A stretch of DNA of 64,000 nt from CALGLS01 sp965222105 (GCA_965222105.1 CBDCTQ010000009.1:254330-318329), one strand, 5' to 3'; shown: positions 36,267-45,794, counted from the first letter of the stretch. Notes: generated by a model not told the origin, from the letters alone. Made by a program: numbers and translations.

Positions 36267-37766
36267 ATGTTTACCTTTAAAGCGAGAAATTTCCTTATCG
36301 TATTTGTATTGTTATTCTTTTTGTGGCTGACCACTATTTCTTTTGAAACGGCCTCTGAAGTAAAGTATCACCGTCCATTACCCGACGCTATCGAAAACAG
36401 CGATTTTTATGACAATGGACAAGCCCCTAAAGCAAAAGTGGAACTGGGGAGATTGCTCTTCTTCGACAAAATACTCAGCGGCAACAAAAACATATCCTGC
36501 GCTACCTGCCACCACCCCAAATTTGCATCGGGTGACCGGGTGGCCCTACCAATTGGTGAAGGCGCCTCCGGACTCGGCTCGAAAAGAAAACCCGGAACTA
36601 CCTCTGCCACAGCCGTTTACGAACGGGTACCGCGCAACTCACCTGCTCTGTTCAACCTCGGAGCCAGAGAGTTTGTCCGTCTGTTTCACGATGGTCGGGT
36701 AGAGGTAGATTCTTTTGGATATTACCAGAGTGGTTTCATCACTCCAGCCCGGTGGAAACTCCCCAAAGGCCTGGACAATGTGTTGGCAGCACAAGCCCTG
36801 TTTCCCGTTGCCTCTCCCACTGAAATGGCAGGACAACGCGGTGAAAACACATTGGCGAAAGCCCAGGCCCTCAACAATCTCGCTGGTGACGACGGTCTGT
36901 GGCAGCAACTGGCAGAACGGTTACAGAACATTCCAAAATACGTGGAGATGTTTAAAGCGGCATTTCCTGAAAAGGTGCAGCAGCCTCAAGACGTAAGCAT
37001 GGTGTTGGCTGCTAATGCCATTGCAGCCTTTGAAGCAACGGCATTCCGGTCGGATCAGAGCCCGTTTGACAAATATCTACGCAGTGGCAAACCTCTGCCA
37101 GCCCTAGCACGCCGTGGCATGAAGTTATTTTATGGCAAGGCCGGATGTGTTTCCTGCCATTCGGGCAAATTTCAGACCGACCATGCCTTTCACGCAATAG
37201 CGATGCCGCAGATTGGTCCCGGCAAAAACGACGGCAATAATGACAGCTATTGGAATGCCACTGGCATGAAAGATTATATGGAAGACTTTGGACGAGGCCG
37301 GGTGACCTATCGCAAGGAGGACAATTTTAAATTTCGCACGCCATCACTTCGCAATGTGGCACTTACTGCTCCCTATGGCCACGACGGTGCTTATACCGAC
37401 TTGGAAGCAGTAATCCGTCATCACCTCAATCCCATCGCTTCATTGGAGTCGTACCAGTTGTCGGACACCACCTTACAACCACTACAAGTTGTACTGGAGT
37501 TGACTGCCAATGGGCCCAAACTCAATGCCGATTCTATGAGCGATAAGCGTCGAAAGGCATTCTTAATGCGAGACAGTTGGGTACATCGCCACAACATGCT
37601 GCGTGGAAAAATAGCTGCTGCCAATGAACTCCAGCCTCGTCCTCTCCGCGATTGTGAAGTAGATGCTTTGGTGGCCTTTATGCACAGCTTGACCGATCTG
37701 TCGGCGCATAATTTGGAACATTTGACCCCGGCTAATGTACCCAGTGGATTGGCGGTGGAAGATTAA
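36267..37766 (+). CDS. MauG/cytochrome c peroxidase-like diheme protein
   Basis: A 499-residue exported protein with an N-terminal membrane or signal segment (NFLIVFVLLFFLWLTTISF). Heme sites are CATCH at 78-82 and CVSCH at 294-298. Family motifs include VELGRLLFFDKILSGNKNIS, RNSPALFNLGAREFVRLFHD, FRTPSLRNVALTAPYGHDGA and a C-terminal LRDCEVDALVAFMHSLTD. Members are periplasmic peroxidases or MauG-type enzymes that oxidise a partner protein. Which of the two cannot be decided from the sequence; neighbours without cysteine pairs but with Tyr and Trp suggest a modification role as a hypothesis. The preferred start is ATG 36267, not the TTG at 36243. Confidence 0.88.
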   Translation: MFTFKARNFLIVFVLLFFLWLTTISFETASEVKYHRPLPDAIENSDFYDNGQAPKAKVELGRLLFFDKILSGNKNISCATCHHPKFASGDRVALPIGEGASGLGSKRKPGTTSATAVYERVPRNSPALFNLGAREFVRLFHDGRVEVDSFGYYQSGFITPARWKLPKGLDNVLAAQALFPVASPTEMAGQRGENTLAKAQALNNLAGDDGLWQQLAERLQNIPKYVEMFKAAFPEKVQQPQDVSMVLAANAIAAFEATAFRSDQSPFDKYLRSGKPLPALARRGMKLFYGKAGCVSCHSGKFQTDHAFHAIAMPQIGPGKNDGNNDSYWNATGMKDYMEDFGRGRVTYRKEDNFKFRTPSLRNVALTAPYGHDGAYTDLEAVIRHHLNPIASLESYQLSDTTLQPLQVVLELTANGPKLNADSMSDKRRKAFLMRDSWVHRHNMLRGKIAAANELQPRPLRDCEVDALVAFMHSLTDLSAHNLEHLTPANVPSGLAVED

Positions 37767-37837
37767 CCACTTTCGACCATTCCCTACTTGGGTAAACTCC
37801 TCAATATACATTCTAAACAATCAATCAAAGAATAGCG

Positions 37838-38275
37838 ATGAAATTAATAATCCCCTGGGTGGTGTCTATTTATTTTTTAGTTCCCCTTTCGGGAAATGCT
37901 CAAATACGAGAATTTCCTCCTGGAGAACTGGTGCGGCCCGATGGAAAAACGATATATGCTAACCATATTTTTTCGCGCAACGAGGCAGTCATTATCGTGT
38001 ACTGGTCGAATACGTACAACATACATATCGAAGACCTGATGGAAGTACTGGAAAGGCACCATGATCTGATTATTGGCCGAGGCGCGAAAATCATACTCAT
38101 TTGTAAAGACGGTTATTTTGGACGGCCACCGTTATTGCCTTTTTACCTGAAGGAACACATGGTTGTTTTCTTTGATAAGACCGGAGATTTCAGCCGGGCC
38201 ATGAGTGCCCCCACCAATATTCTTTTCATACAGGTATTCGACGAAAACAAGACGTTGATCTGTCAGTATTACTGA
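37838..38275 (+). CDS. Thioredoxin-fold secreted protein lacking the active-site cysteines
   Basis: A 145-residue protein with a signal peptide (IIPWVVSIYFLVPLSGNAQ). The rest reads like a TlpA/thioredoxin-like chain: FPPGELVRPDGKTIYANHIF, then EAVIIVYWSNTYNIHIEDLM where WCxxC would be expected, then ILICKDGYFG, and a cis-Pro-like APTNILFIQVFDENKTL. The active-site cysteines are replaced (WSNTY), so no disulfide exchange is possible. It may bind rather than reduce a partner. Located 71 bp after the diheme protein gene and most likely cotranscribed. Confidence 0.6.
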   Translation: MKLIIPWVVSIYFLVPLSGNAQIREFPPGELVRPDGKTIYANHIFSRNEAVIIVYWSNTYNIHIEDLMEVLERHHDLIIGRGAKIILICKDGYFGRPPLLPFYLKEHMVVFFDKTGDFSRAMSAPTNILFIQVFDENKTLICQYY

Positions 38276-38338
38276 CACGACGCCCCAACAAACCATTTTA
38301 AAAGTAAATTTTATTCACATAACCAAATCCATAACTTT

Positions 38339-39022
38339 ATGAAAAACAAAGTAAGTTTTTATGTCTTTATTAGATTTTATTTGTGGGTGTTGTTAAGCAT
38401 CATTACTCTTTCCAGCTCATGCAAAAAGGATGATAACCCAGTCCCCAATCCCGATTTTATTTCAAGTGAACTCACAACGGTTCCTTTTTTTGTGGAAACA
38501 ACTAATGGCCAACCCCCTTCTGCTCCCGATCAAAAACTTTTTGAAACCAGAACCCATGCTCCTATTATCGCTCCCGATGGACACCAATTGACCTGGGAGG
38601 AATTCGACTCTGTCGAGGGAATGGTGGCCATTACTTGCCTGGAAGAAGGAGGTACCAAGGTAGTTTTAGCACTAAGCGGACTGGTTCCTCAGGGTGTTTA
38701 CACCATTTGGAATGTCACGTTTCAGTCACCAGGATTTGATCCGGATGCTGAAGGCTTCAACTTGATTGGATTGGGAGCCGCCGGCAAAGGAGATGGTTCG
38801 GACAATTATTTTGTCGCTTCTGCTAAAGGACGTGCAACCATTGAACTGGTTTCACCAGCCGACAACCTTTCCATGATGGGAAGTATTGCTGGGTGTGCTT
38901 TGACTGACGAAGTAGAATGGCATATTGTTGGGGCCCTTCATATGGACGGACAAACACACGGTGCTGACCTGGGTCCGGACGGATCGGTGGTGGAGCAGTT
39001 TGCCTTAGTGCATAAGAGATGA
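38339..39022 (+). CDS. Lipoprotein paralogous to the first gene of the diheme cluster
   Basis: A 227-residue lipoprotein (signal ending LSIITLSSSC, Cys at 28, then KKDDNPVPNP, a typical surface-export spacer). The mature part shares GLVPQGVYTIWNVTFQSPGF, GKGDGSDNYFVASAKGRATI and ALHMDGQTHGADLGPDG with the protein at 35458. One is soluble, the other is lipid-anchored. It ends the cluster; an AGGCGATAG-type inverted repeat (near 39031-39070) follows as a possible terminator. Function unknown. Confidence 0.72.
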   Translation: MKNKVSFYVFIRFYLWVLLSIITLSSSCKKDDNPVPNPDFISSELTTVPFFVETTNGQPPSAPDQKLFETRTHAPIIAPDGHQLTWEEFDSVEGMVAITCLEEGGTKVVLALSGLVPQGVYTIWNVTFQSPGFDPDAEGFNLIGLGAAGKGDGSDNYFVASAKGRATIELVSPADNLSMMGSIAGCALTDEVEWHIVGALHMDGQTHGADLGPDGSVVEQFALVHKR

Positions 39023-39103
39023 TGTAATGATATTGTTATCGCCTTCATTTTTCGTAATGAAAGGCGATAGCTTTTCTTCTATCCCATCATCAATATACGT
39101 GCC

Positions 39104-42001
39104 TCACTCCATATAATGCTCCGCAAAAAACTCCTTATACCCTTCCAGCGATTTCTCTTTGAGCACCATGCGGTAGTTGAATTGGGTGATGGGGTACATC
39201 TCGTACTGCACCTTGTCGGGCAGGAGGTCGCTGCTGTTGTTGGTGGCACCGCTGTAGTAATTCATCGCTTCTTTTTTGTTTTTAAAGCGGCGGATGACGA
39301 GTACGGGGGTACCTCCTTTGCTGGCGGAGCCGAGCATGACGTTGGAGATGCGGAGTTTGTCGAGTTTGTGGTATTTGCGGTTGTAGTCTGACACGGCGAT
39401 CTTGGCGTCGGAGAGTTTGATGTCTTCCTCGCCGGTGAGGGCGATGATGAAGTAGTGGAGTTTGTTGTCGGCCACTTTGAATAGTCCACCTTCTTTTTTG
39501 CTGACGGGTGTTGGTTTGGCGGCAGCCTGTTCTTCGGCATTGAGGAGGCGGAGTATTTCTTTGGCGCGGGTTTCTTCGGGCGTGTCGGGGTGTTTGGCGA
39601 TCACTTGTTTGAGGCCTTTTACGTAGTCTTCTTTTCCCTTGAGGTTGCCCATGCACATGGCGCTGAGGAGGGCGAACTTGGGTTGGTACATATTGGTCGG
39701 GCCAAACATGCCGCCGGCTTTGGAGATGCGGTCGAAGGCGTCCTGATAGTCTCCTTTTTTGAATTTGAAGTAGGTTTCGTTGTAGTAGTTGGTGAGCTTT
39801 CGCTCTTCTTCGTTCATTTGCTTGAGGTAGTTGGGGTCGGTGAGTACGCGGGCGTAGGTGCCGTCGGCGTATTTGGCCATGAGCCGGTCGTAGGCTAGTT
39901 TGGCGTTGGCGGAGTCGTCCATATCGGTGTAGGCCACGTAGAGGTAGTAGAGGGCTTCCTCTTCATGGGCGGAATGGGGGTACCGTTTTAGGAGTTCTTC
40001 GAGTGTTTCGACGGCTTTTTCGTTGTTTTCGAGGCGATCGCGGTAGAGGATGCCGAGTTTGAACATGGCTTCTTCGATCTGCTGGTGGGCGTCGGCAATT
40101 TCCTCATCGGTGTCGGGGATGTCTTTGAGGATACGTGCGATGTCTTCATCGGTGAGGCGGAAGTCGATGACCTCTTCGGCAACTTCTTCCTCTTCTTCTA
40201 CGCCGACTCCTTGTCGGTTGGAGCGTCGCCAGTTGTCTTCGAGGTTTCGGTTGCCCCATTTGCGTTCGAAGTCGCGGGCGTCTTTTTTCCGGGCGCGGTC
40301 GTCGGCATAGAAGGGGAAGGTGGACTGGGCGTTGGGGCCGCCGGCCCGTGGGTTAATTGGCGTTCTACCTGGTGGGTTGAATTTGTTGTTGACCACTTTT
40401 TTGTTTCCTTCGAGCAGAGCCTTTCGGCGTGCTTCCTCTTCTTGTTTTTTAATTTTGGAGGCGAGTTCTTTTTTCTGTTCATCGGTCATGGCGCTGACCA
40501 TGAGCAGGCTATCGTAGTGGGTGATTATTTCGATGTTTTTGGCGATATCGGTGAGGTTTTGGCTGAATTTGACGACTTTGTCGAAGCGCTCATCGGTTTT
40601 GACCATGACCTGAGCAGTGGAGTCGTAGTAGTTTTTGGCATTGACGAAGTCATCCTTGGCGAAATAGTATTCGGCCAGTTGGAGGTACGACTCCGTTTTT
40701 TGGGCCATATTGCCGGTGTTGTATTTGAGGGAGTTTTTGAGGTAGGCGATGGCGTCATTTTCGTTGTTTTCTTTGATGGCGATGTTGGCCATGGCGTAGT
40801 ATATCTGGTCGCGGTATTCTTCGTTTTTAATGTCTTTAAGCATTTTCTTCAACCCTTTGATGGTGGCGTCGGCTGGTGTTTTGCCGGAGTTGTAGCCGTT
40901 GAGGGCGAGGTTGAGCCGGGAGCTGAATTCCATTTCGTAGGTGGGGCTTTGCTTCATGGCCTGTTCGAAGTAGGCGTAGGCTTTTTCGTTGTTGCCGGCC
41001 CAGTTGTGGATTTGTCCGAGGATGTAAGCGTATCGGGCTTTGTCTTTCTTTTTGCCGTATTCGACGGCTTTTTCCAGGGGGGCGATGGCGTTTTCGTATT
41101 CTTTGCGTTTCATGAAGAAGTGGGCTCTTACAGGCGCCACTGATCTGCGAACGTCTTTGAAGGTTTTGGAGTCGTATTCCAGTTCGTTGAGCAGGAGTTC
41201 GGCCTCATCGTATTCTTCGCGTTCGATGTAGGTACGGGCCAGCCATAGGAGTCCTTCCTGGAAGCAGGGCCGGTGTTTGAGGAAGTATTTGTCGGGTTGT
41301 TCGCCTTCGGTGACGGGGGGTTCTTTTTCTTTTTTCGCTTTAGTGTCTTTTTTAGCGGGCTTTTTAGCTCCTTTTTTGGAGGATGATTTCTTTTTGGAAG
41401 GTTTTTTCTTTTTCTTCTTTCTTTTTTTCTTCTTTCGCCTTTTCTTCTTTTTGGACGACTTTTTCTTTTTCCCTACTTTTTTCTTCTTTCGCTTTTTGCG
41501 GAGTTTTTTAGCGTCTTTTTCTTTGGCGGCCATAGCTTCGGGGCTGAACTCGCGGGAGAGGTATACCAGTGTTTCTTCGGCCGATTCGTAGTCTTTTTTG
41601 AGGTATTGTGCTTTACCGGCCATGAGGTATATATCGTCCATCCAGTGGGTGGCGGGGTGTAGCTGTTTGGCGACGGTTACTTTTTTGATGGCGTCGTCGA
41701 GCTGGGGGGCTACGCTTTGGGGATTGGTGTTGGCGACGTATTTGAATACGGGCAGAAACTGGTTGTAGTTGTCTTTGTGTTCCTCATTGAGTTTGGCAAT
41801 ACTTTCTTCGAGCAGGACGTTGGCGTTGAAGTAGTAATTGAACTCGGTGGTGGTGTTCTGATAAAATTTTCCGAGGCCACCCACGTCGCCTTTCTTTTTC
41901 TGGGTGGTACAGGCGGTCATGACCAATAGAATGGCAAAGGTAGTTGCCACTTTGAACAGAGGAGTGTGCCGGGACGGGAAAAATTGTGTAATTTTACGCA
42001 T
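39104..42001 (-). CDS. porW: Type IX secretion system lipoprotein PorW/SprE
   Basis: A 965-residue TPR lipoprotein. The signal FKVATTFAILLVMTAC (lipobox LVMTAC) is followed by TTQKKKGDVGGLGKFYQNTT and TEFNYYFNANVLLEESIAKL, the SprE/PorW start. Several TPR units run through residues 100-160 and 250-560 and again 640-780; the C-terminal domain has LHYFIIALTGEEDIKLSDAK and KSLEGYKEFFAEHYME. PorW joins the outer-membrane translocon to the rotary motor in type IX secretion. An extremely Lys-rich insert (about residues 165-235) lies between the first TPR units. Two cargo proteins with sorting tails occur in this window (47361-49337 and probably the one at 60590). Confidence 0.9.
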   Translation of the reverse strand: MRKITQFFPSRHTPLFKVATTFAILLVMTACTTQKKKGDVGGLGKFYQNTTTEFNYYFNANVLLEESIAKLNEEHKDNYNQFLPVFKYVANTNPQSVAPQLDDAIKKVTVAKQLHPATHWMDDIYLMAGKAQYLKKDYESAEETLVYLSREFSPEAMAAKEKDAKKLRKKRKKKKVGKKKKSSKKKKRRKKKKRKKKKKKPSKKKSSSKKGAKKPAKKDTKAKKEKEPPVTEGEQPDKYFLKHRPCFQEGLLWLARTYIEREEYDEAELLLNELEYDSKTFKDVRRSVAPVRAHFFMKRKEYENAIAPLEKAVEYGKKKDKARYAYILGQIHNWAGNNEKAYAYFEQAMKQSPTYEMEFSSRLNLALNGYNSGKTPADATIKGLKKMLKDIKNEEYRDQIYYAMANIAIKENNENDAIAYLKNSLKYNTGNMAQKTESYLQLAEYYFAKDDFVNAKNYYDSTAQVMVKTDERFDKVVKFSQNLTDIAKNIEIITHYDSLLMVSAMTDEQKKELASKIKKQEEEARRKALLEGNKKVVNNKFNPPGRTPINPRAGGPNAQSTFPFYADDRARKKDARDFERKWGNRNLEDNWRRSNRQGVGVEEEEEVAEEVIDFRLTDEDIARILKDIPDTDEEIADAHQQIEEAMFKLGILYRDRLENNEKAVETLEELLKRYPHSAHEEEALYYLYVAYTDMDDSANAKLAYDRLMAKYADGTYARVLTDPNYLKQMNEEERKLTNYYNETYFKFKKGDYQDAFDRISKAGGMFGPTNMYQPKFALLSAMCMGNLKGKEDYVKGLKQVIAKHPDTPEETRAKEILRLLNAEEQAAAKPTPVSKKEGGLFKVADNKLHYFIIALTGEEDIKLSDAKIAVSDYNRKYHKLDKLRISNVMLGSASKGGTPVLVIRRFKNKKEAMNYYSGATNNSSDLLPDKVQYEMYPITQFNYRMVLKEKSLEGYKEFFAEHYME

Positions 42002-42465
42002 AATTTAAGCGTTGACTTTGGAAGTTCAAGAAATAGAAAGAAGTCTTTTTAGCTAAAAAATCGGCTTGACAGGTAATTTGCCTCGAATTTATACTTTTTG
42101 CGTAAGCATTTGTTTCAAACTGTAAATCCGGCATATCTTGCTACTTTTTCAGGCAAATTATAGTACTACAACCCAGGATTTGTGATGTTTTTACCATCAT
42201 ACGGTGGTTGTTTTGAAACCTTGCCTACCGACAGGCAGGTCTACCTGTCGGTAGACAGGCACATAGGCACAATAGGACACATCCCGATATACATCGGGAC
42301 ATTCTGGTTTTTTGTCCTTCGGACAAATGAAGCCTGCCTGGACGGCAGCCTAAAACCACATTTAATTTCAATATCACAAGATATTACCTTGGGGTATTAC
42401 ATACACTCTAACCGCAAAGAGGGCAAAGTTATTTTAATTTCCACAATTTTAAGAGATAAAGCGTC
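42002..42465. other. Intergenic region with palindromes between porW and the M23 gene
   Basis: About 460 bp without a gene. It contains ACCGACAGG..CCTGTCGGT near 42228-42255, GTCCCGAT-type palindromes (CATCCCGATATACATCGGGA near 42280-42300), and TTGTCCTTCGGACAA near 42313-42327. Such stem-loops recur in other gaps of this window. They are likely repetitive extragenic palindromes. Confidence 0.5.
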
Positions 42466-43353
42466 ATGGAAAACAACGAAGAAAAAAAATGGCTGGAGCG
42501 AATGCGGCAAACCTACCGCCTGGTTGTGATGAACAATGAGACCTTCGAGGAAGTAGGCGCCTATAAACTGTCGGCACTTAACCTATACATTATTTTAAGC
42601 GCCATCGTCGTGGCCGTTTCCATTTTTGTGGTGGCCGTGATCGCTTTTACCCCGATCAAACGATACATTCCCGGCTATGGCGACCTCCGCCAGGAAACCG
42701 AAATGCTGCGGCTCAACCAGGAAGTCAATGATTTTGAAAAACTGGTCAATGCACAGGGCGACTACACCGAAAACTTCCGGCGAATACTGGTGGGCGACGT
42801 GGTCGACGATACCCTCCCCTCCGACGACTCCTTCCCCGAAATACCCGACAGCCTCCTCAACGTAGAACGCATCGAAGAAGATGAACAACTCCGCCAGGAA
42901 ATCGCCGACGACGAAGAGGCCGAACAACAAGCCCTACTCCTCAAATCGGCCAACTACATCCCCCAGGGCATTCCCCTCGAACAGATATACTTCATCCCTC
43001 CGGTCAACGGCGTGATCAGCGAGTCGTACACCATCGATAAAAAACACTACGGCGTCGACATCATGGCGCCCAAAAACACACCCGTACTTGCCGCCCTCGA
43101 AGGATATGTATTCGCTTCCGACTGGACGCTGGAAACGGGCAACACCATCGGCATCCAACACCCAAACAACATCATCACCTTTTACAAACACAACTCCGCA
43201 CTACTCAAAAAGGTGGGCGACCACGTCAAAGCAGGAGAAGCCGTAGCCATCATCGGCAACAGCGGCACCTTGTCGGACGGGCCGCACCTGCATTTCGAAC
43301 TCTGGCACAACGGCCACCACGTCAACCCGGAGGATTATATTCATTTTGAGTAA
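42466..43353 (+). CDS. M23 family metallopeptidase with membrane anchor
   Basis: A 295-residue protein with a cytoplasmic start, one membrane helix (LYIILSAIVVAVSIFVVAVI, about 36-57), a coiled-coil segment (LRQETEMLRLNQEVNDFEKL), and a LytM domain. The domain has KKHYGVDIMAPKNTPVLAAL (zinc His and Asp), GNTIGIQHPNNIITFYKH and GPHLHFELWHNGHHVNPEDY (HxH). M23 enzymes cut peptidoglycan cross-bridges or act as inactive activators; the catalytic residues seem complete here. It stands alone. Confidence 0.9.
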   Translation: MENNEEKKWLERMRQTYRLVVMNNETFEEVGAYKLSALNLYIILSAIVVAVSIFVVAVIAFTPIKRYIPGYGDLRQETEMLRLNQEVNDFEKLVNAQGDYTENFRRILVGDVVDDTLPSDDSFPEIPDSLLNVERIEEDEQLRQEIADDEEAEQQALLLKSANYIPQGIPLEQIYFIPPVNGVISESYTIDKKHYGVDIMAPKNTPVLAALEGYVFASDWTLETGNTIGIQHPNNIITFYKHNSALLKKVGDHVKAGEAVAIIGNSGTLSDGPHLHFELWHNGHHVNPEDYIHFE

Positions 43354-43436
43354 TAGAGTTTATTCGAAAAAATTCCGCATAATCTCTAATCAGAATTACG
43401 ACTATCAATTCGCTGGTTTCTTACCCTGAATACCCG

Positions 43437-43444
43437 TACCTTTG
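43437..43444 (+). promoter_or_regulatory. -7 box TACCTTTG upstream of the HAD-like gene
   Basis: TACCTTTG occurs 200 bp before the ATG at 43644, so the transcript would have a long leader that includes an AT-rich, unstructured region. Confidence 0.4.
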
Positions 43445-43643
43445 CAGCTTGTATTATTGGGTGTATGAAAGGGTTCTCAATTGAAGTTTGTGCAAAATTA
43501 TGTTTGTTTTTTTACTTACCCCCGCCCCTTTAGCTTTCCTGAATGGGAGGACACTGCCCACAAACCAATCATAATTTCAGTGGTATCAATAGGAGATTGA
43601 CTTTTTATACATCCTCGATTATTAATTAAAAACAATAGCCCTT

Positions 43644-44075
43644 ATGAATAATAATGACCCAGACCTTCTAAATGCATTCAATGAAAAAGGGGAGGCCCTC
43701 AGCCCCATCCTTCCCGACGGTGTGAAAAACTACCTGATCGACATCGACGGCACCATTTGCGACGACGTGCCCAACGAAGAGCCCGAGCGAATGTCGACTG
43801 TACTCCCTTATCCCGATGCCCTTCGTATGCTCAACAAATGGCACGAAGAAGGACATATCATTACCTTTTTCACCTCCCGTACTGAAGCGCACCGCCAAAT
43901 CACAGAAGAATGGCTCCGCAAGCACGGCTTTCAGTATCACTTCCTGTTGATGAACAAACCCCGTGGCGGCAATTATCACTGGATCGACAACCACATCGTG
44001 AAAGCTACCCGGTTTAAAGGGAAGTTTACCGACCTGGTGGTGAAGACGAAAAAGATCGAAGTGTTTAAACGGTAG
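43644..44075 (+). CDS. HAD-like hydrolase (phosphoheptose isomerase-annotated family)
   Basis: A 143-residue protein of the HAD superfamily: motif I NYLIDIDGTICDD, motif II ITFFTSRTEAHRQITEEWLR, then FLLMNKPRGGNYHWIDNHIV (motifs III/IV lacking a clear DD). Relatives in Bacteroidota are short cytoplasmic proteins often mis-annotated as phosphoheptose isomerase. A phosphatase activity is likely but the substrate is unknown. Confidence 0.8.
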   Translation: MNNNDPDLLNAFNEKGEALSPILPDGVKNYLIDIDGTICDDVPNEEPERMSTVLPYPDALRMLNKWHEEGHIITFFTSRTEAHRQITEEWLRKHGFQYHFLLMNKPRGGNYHWIDNHIVKATRFKGKFTDLVVKTKKIEVFKR

Positions 44076-44087
44076 GTGCTGCTGCTC

Positions 44088-45794
44088 TCATTTGACAATG
44101 TAAGCTCCCACAATTTTTGTTGCTCCCTTTTGCAGAGAAAAAAACTCCTGATTGACCGGCGGCTTCCTGCTCAGATAGTTGGCCATGTCGGACCATAGAT
44201 AATTGGTCATGTAGTAATCAGCCTGATTGATGTCCGGAACGTATTCCAGTCGCTGCTGATCGGCGGCAGGCAAATACTGAATGGTTTGCTTGCAGGGTAT
44301 GTTCATCTCCATACAATTGACTTTGATGCGCTCCCTTTTGTCGCGGCGCAATAGTTCCTCGTAAGCTGCTTTAAACGACAACCCCCAATAGTCCTGATCG
44401 TACTGTTGCATCAGATCGCCACCACCGGCCAGGGCATTGAAGTAGATCTGCTGCCAGGGGTGGTCTTTGACCATTTGATAGGCGGTCGTCGCCAAACTCA
44501 ATACGATTATTCCCACTATTGCATACCGACTCCACAGGAAAGAGGAAGCATTTATCCTTTTTTCTAACAACCTGATTACACCCACCAGTCCCACTGCCGC
44601 AATCCCCATCAACGATGGATAAATAAAGTACATATGCCGCCAGCCGTTGTACAAATTGGACCCCATGACAATGACAATAAACAGGGGTCCCAGTCCGGTG
44701 GCCAACCAAACCAGGTCGATGAATTGATCCGGTGAACGATACAATCGTTTTTTCTGTAAAGAGGAAATAATGCGCCTGAAAATGAAAAACAGACCCGCCA
44801 GCATCAGTAACAAATACAATATCGGCGTGGTGACCCCTATCCAGACAGGGATGTAATACCAGGGCAGGCTACTGGGCCTGATCACCGACCCCATAAACAA
44901 CATATCACTGTTCCACTGATACTGCCCCAACCTGCCAAAGGCATCTAAAAAATTGGCCACCGGTGCTTCCCACAAGTATGGCCAAAACAAAATGGTGGCA
45001 CAAAAGGTAAAAAAGGCAAAAACCCCCAGGTATAATGACGATTGTGCAACGTAATTTTTGATCTCTTTTTGGTGCAAAACCACCAATACCCAAAACACCA
45101 ACGTCATCAACGGGATCAGGATGCCCAATATCCGTGTATTGATCACTACTCCGCAGGCCAGGGCGTGTACGAGGGCAGAGTTGAGGGTGGGATGCCGTAA
45201 AAACCGGACCATCGTATAGGTGCTGATGATGTAGCAGGATAGCAGCACCAGGTCTTTGACATTGAAAAATGAATGGGCAAAAATGCGGGGGCTGATGACC
45301 AAAAACGCCGTTGCCAGCAAAGCCAGCTTCCAGTCTGTAAACCGCAATTTGCACAATTTGTAAAAAAACACCGCACCCAGCCAGAACAATAGAAAGGTCA
45401 TAAGGTGGCGGATGAGAAAGGAGGACCGAAAGTCGTTGACGCCCAATAGCTGCTCCACACCAAAGGCCGACATCGAAAACAGCACCCCGTAAAACCCCAG
45501 GTCGTAGGTGCGCAAGTCCTTGTCGGGAAATATTTTTTCCTCATAAAAAGGATTACCCCATTTTTCATTGACGTAGTCCATCGACACCAGGCCGTGGTTG
45601 CGCTGGATGTTGTCGTCCCACGATAGGCCGTAGTCATCATATACCAACAATCCCAGCAGCAGGTAGAGCACGAAAAAAGAAAGGACGATCCATTTTGAAT
45701 GGTCGTTCAGTTTTTCAAACAATGGTTTTACAACCGCGCCCTGCCTGGGCCGGGGAGTTGTCTTTCGTTTTGTCCTGGAGGTTTTCTTTTTCAT
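44088..45794 (-). CDS. GT-C-type integral membrane glycosyltransferase (family 39-like)
   Basis: A 568-residue protein with about eleven membrane helices. The first helix ends in VYDDYGLSWDDNIQRN, which contains the DD motif of the first extracytoplasmic loop in GT-C enzymes; ISPRIFAHSFFNVKDLVLLS is typical of this branch. Such enzymes transfer a sugar from a polyprenyl-phosphate carrier to lipid or protein acceptors. The start overlaps the end of the GtrA gene by 4 bp, and GtrA-type flippases supply such carriers, so the two should act together. Confidence 0.83.
   Translation of the reverse strand: MKKKTSRTKRKTTPRPRQGAVVKPLFEKLNDHSKWIVLSFFVLYLLLGLLVYDDYGLSWDDNIQRNHGLVSMDYVNEKWGNPFYEEKIFPDKDLRTYDLGFYGVLFSMSAFGVEQLLGVNDFRSSFLIRHLMTFLLFWLGAVFFYKLCKLRFTDWKLALLATAFLVISPRIFAHSFFNVKDLVLLSCYIISTYTMVRFLRHPTLNSALVHALACGVVINTRILGILIPLMTLVFWVLVVLHQKEIKNYVAQSSLYLGVFAFFTFCATILFWPYLWEAPVANFLDAFGRLGQYQWNSDMLFMGSVIRPSSLPWYYIPVWIGVTTPILYLLLMLAGLFFIFRRIISSLQKKRLYRSPDQFIDLVWLATGLGPLFIVIVMGSNLYNGWRHMYFIYPSLMGIAAVGLVGVIRLLEKRINASSFLWSRYAIVGIIVLSLATTAYQMVKDHPWQQIYFNALAGGGDLMQQYDQDYWGLSFKAAYEELLRRDKRERIKVNCMEMNIPCKQTIQYLPAADQQRLEYVPDINQADYYMTNYLWSDMANYLSRKPPVNQEFFSLQKGATKIVGAYIVK

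Noticed and set aside
39116..41929. Long + strand frames rich in Val, Phe and Gly opposite porW
   Set aside because: Antisense shadows of a GC-rich, charged-protein gene; no promoter or signal supports them.
42182..42529. 115-codon frame before the M23 gene
   Set aside because: It runs through palindromic repeats and overlaps the M23 start in another frame.
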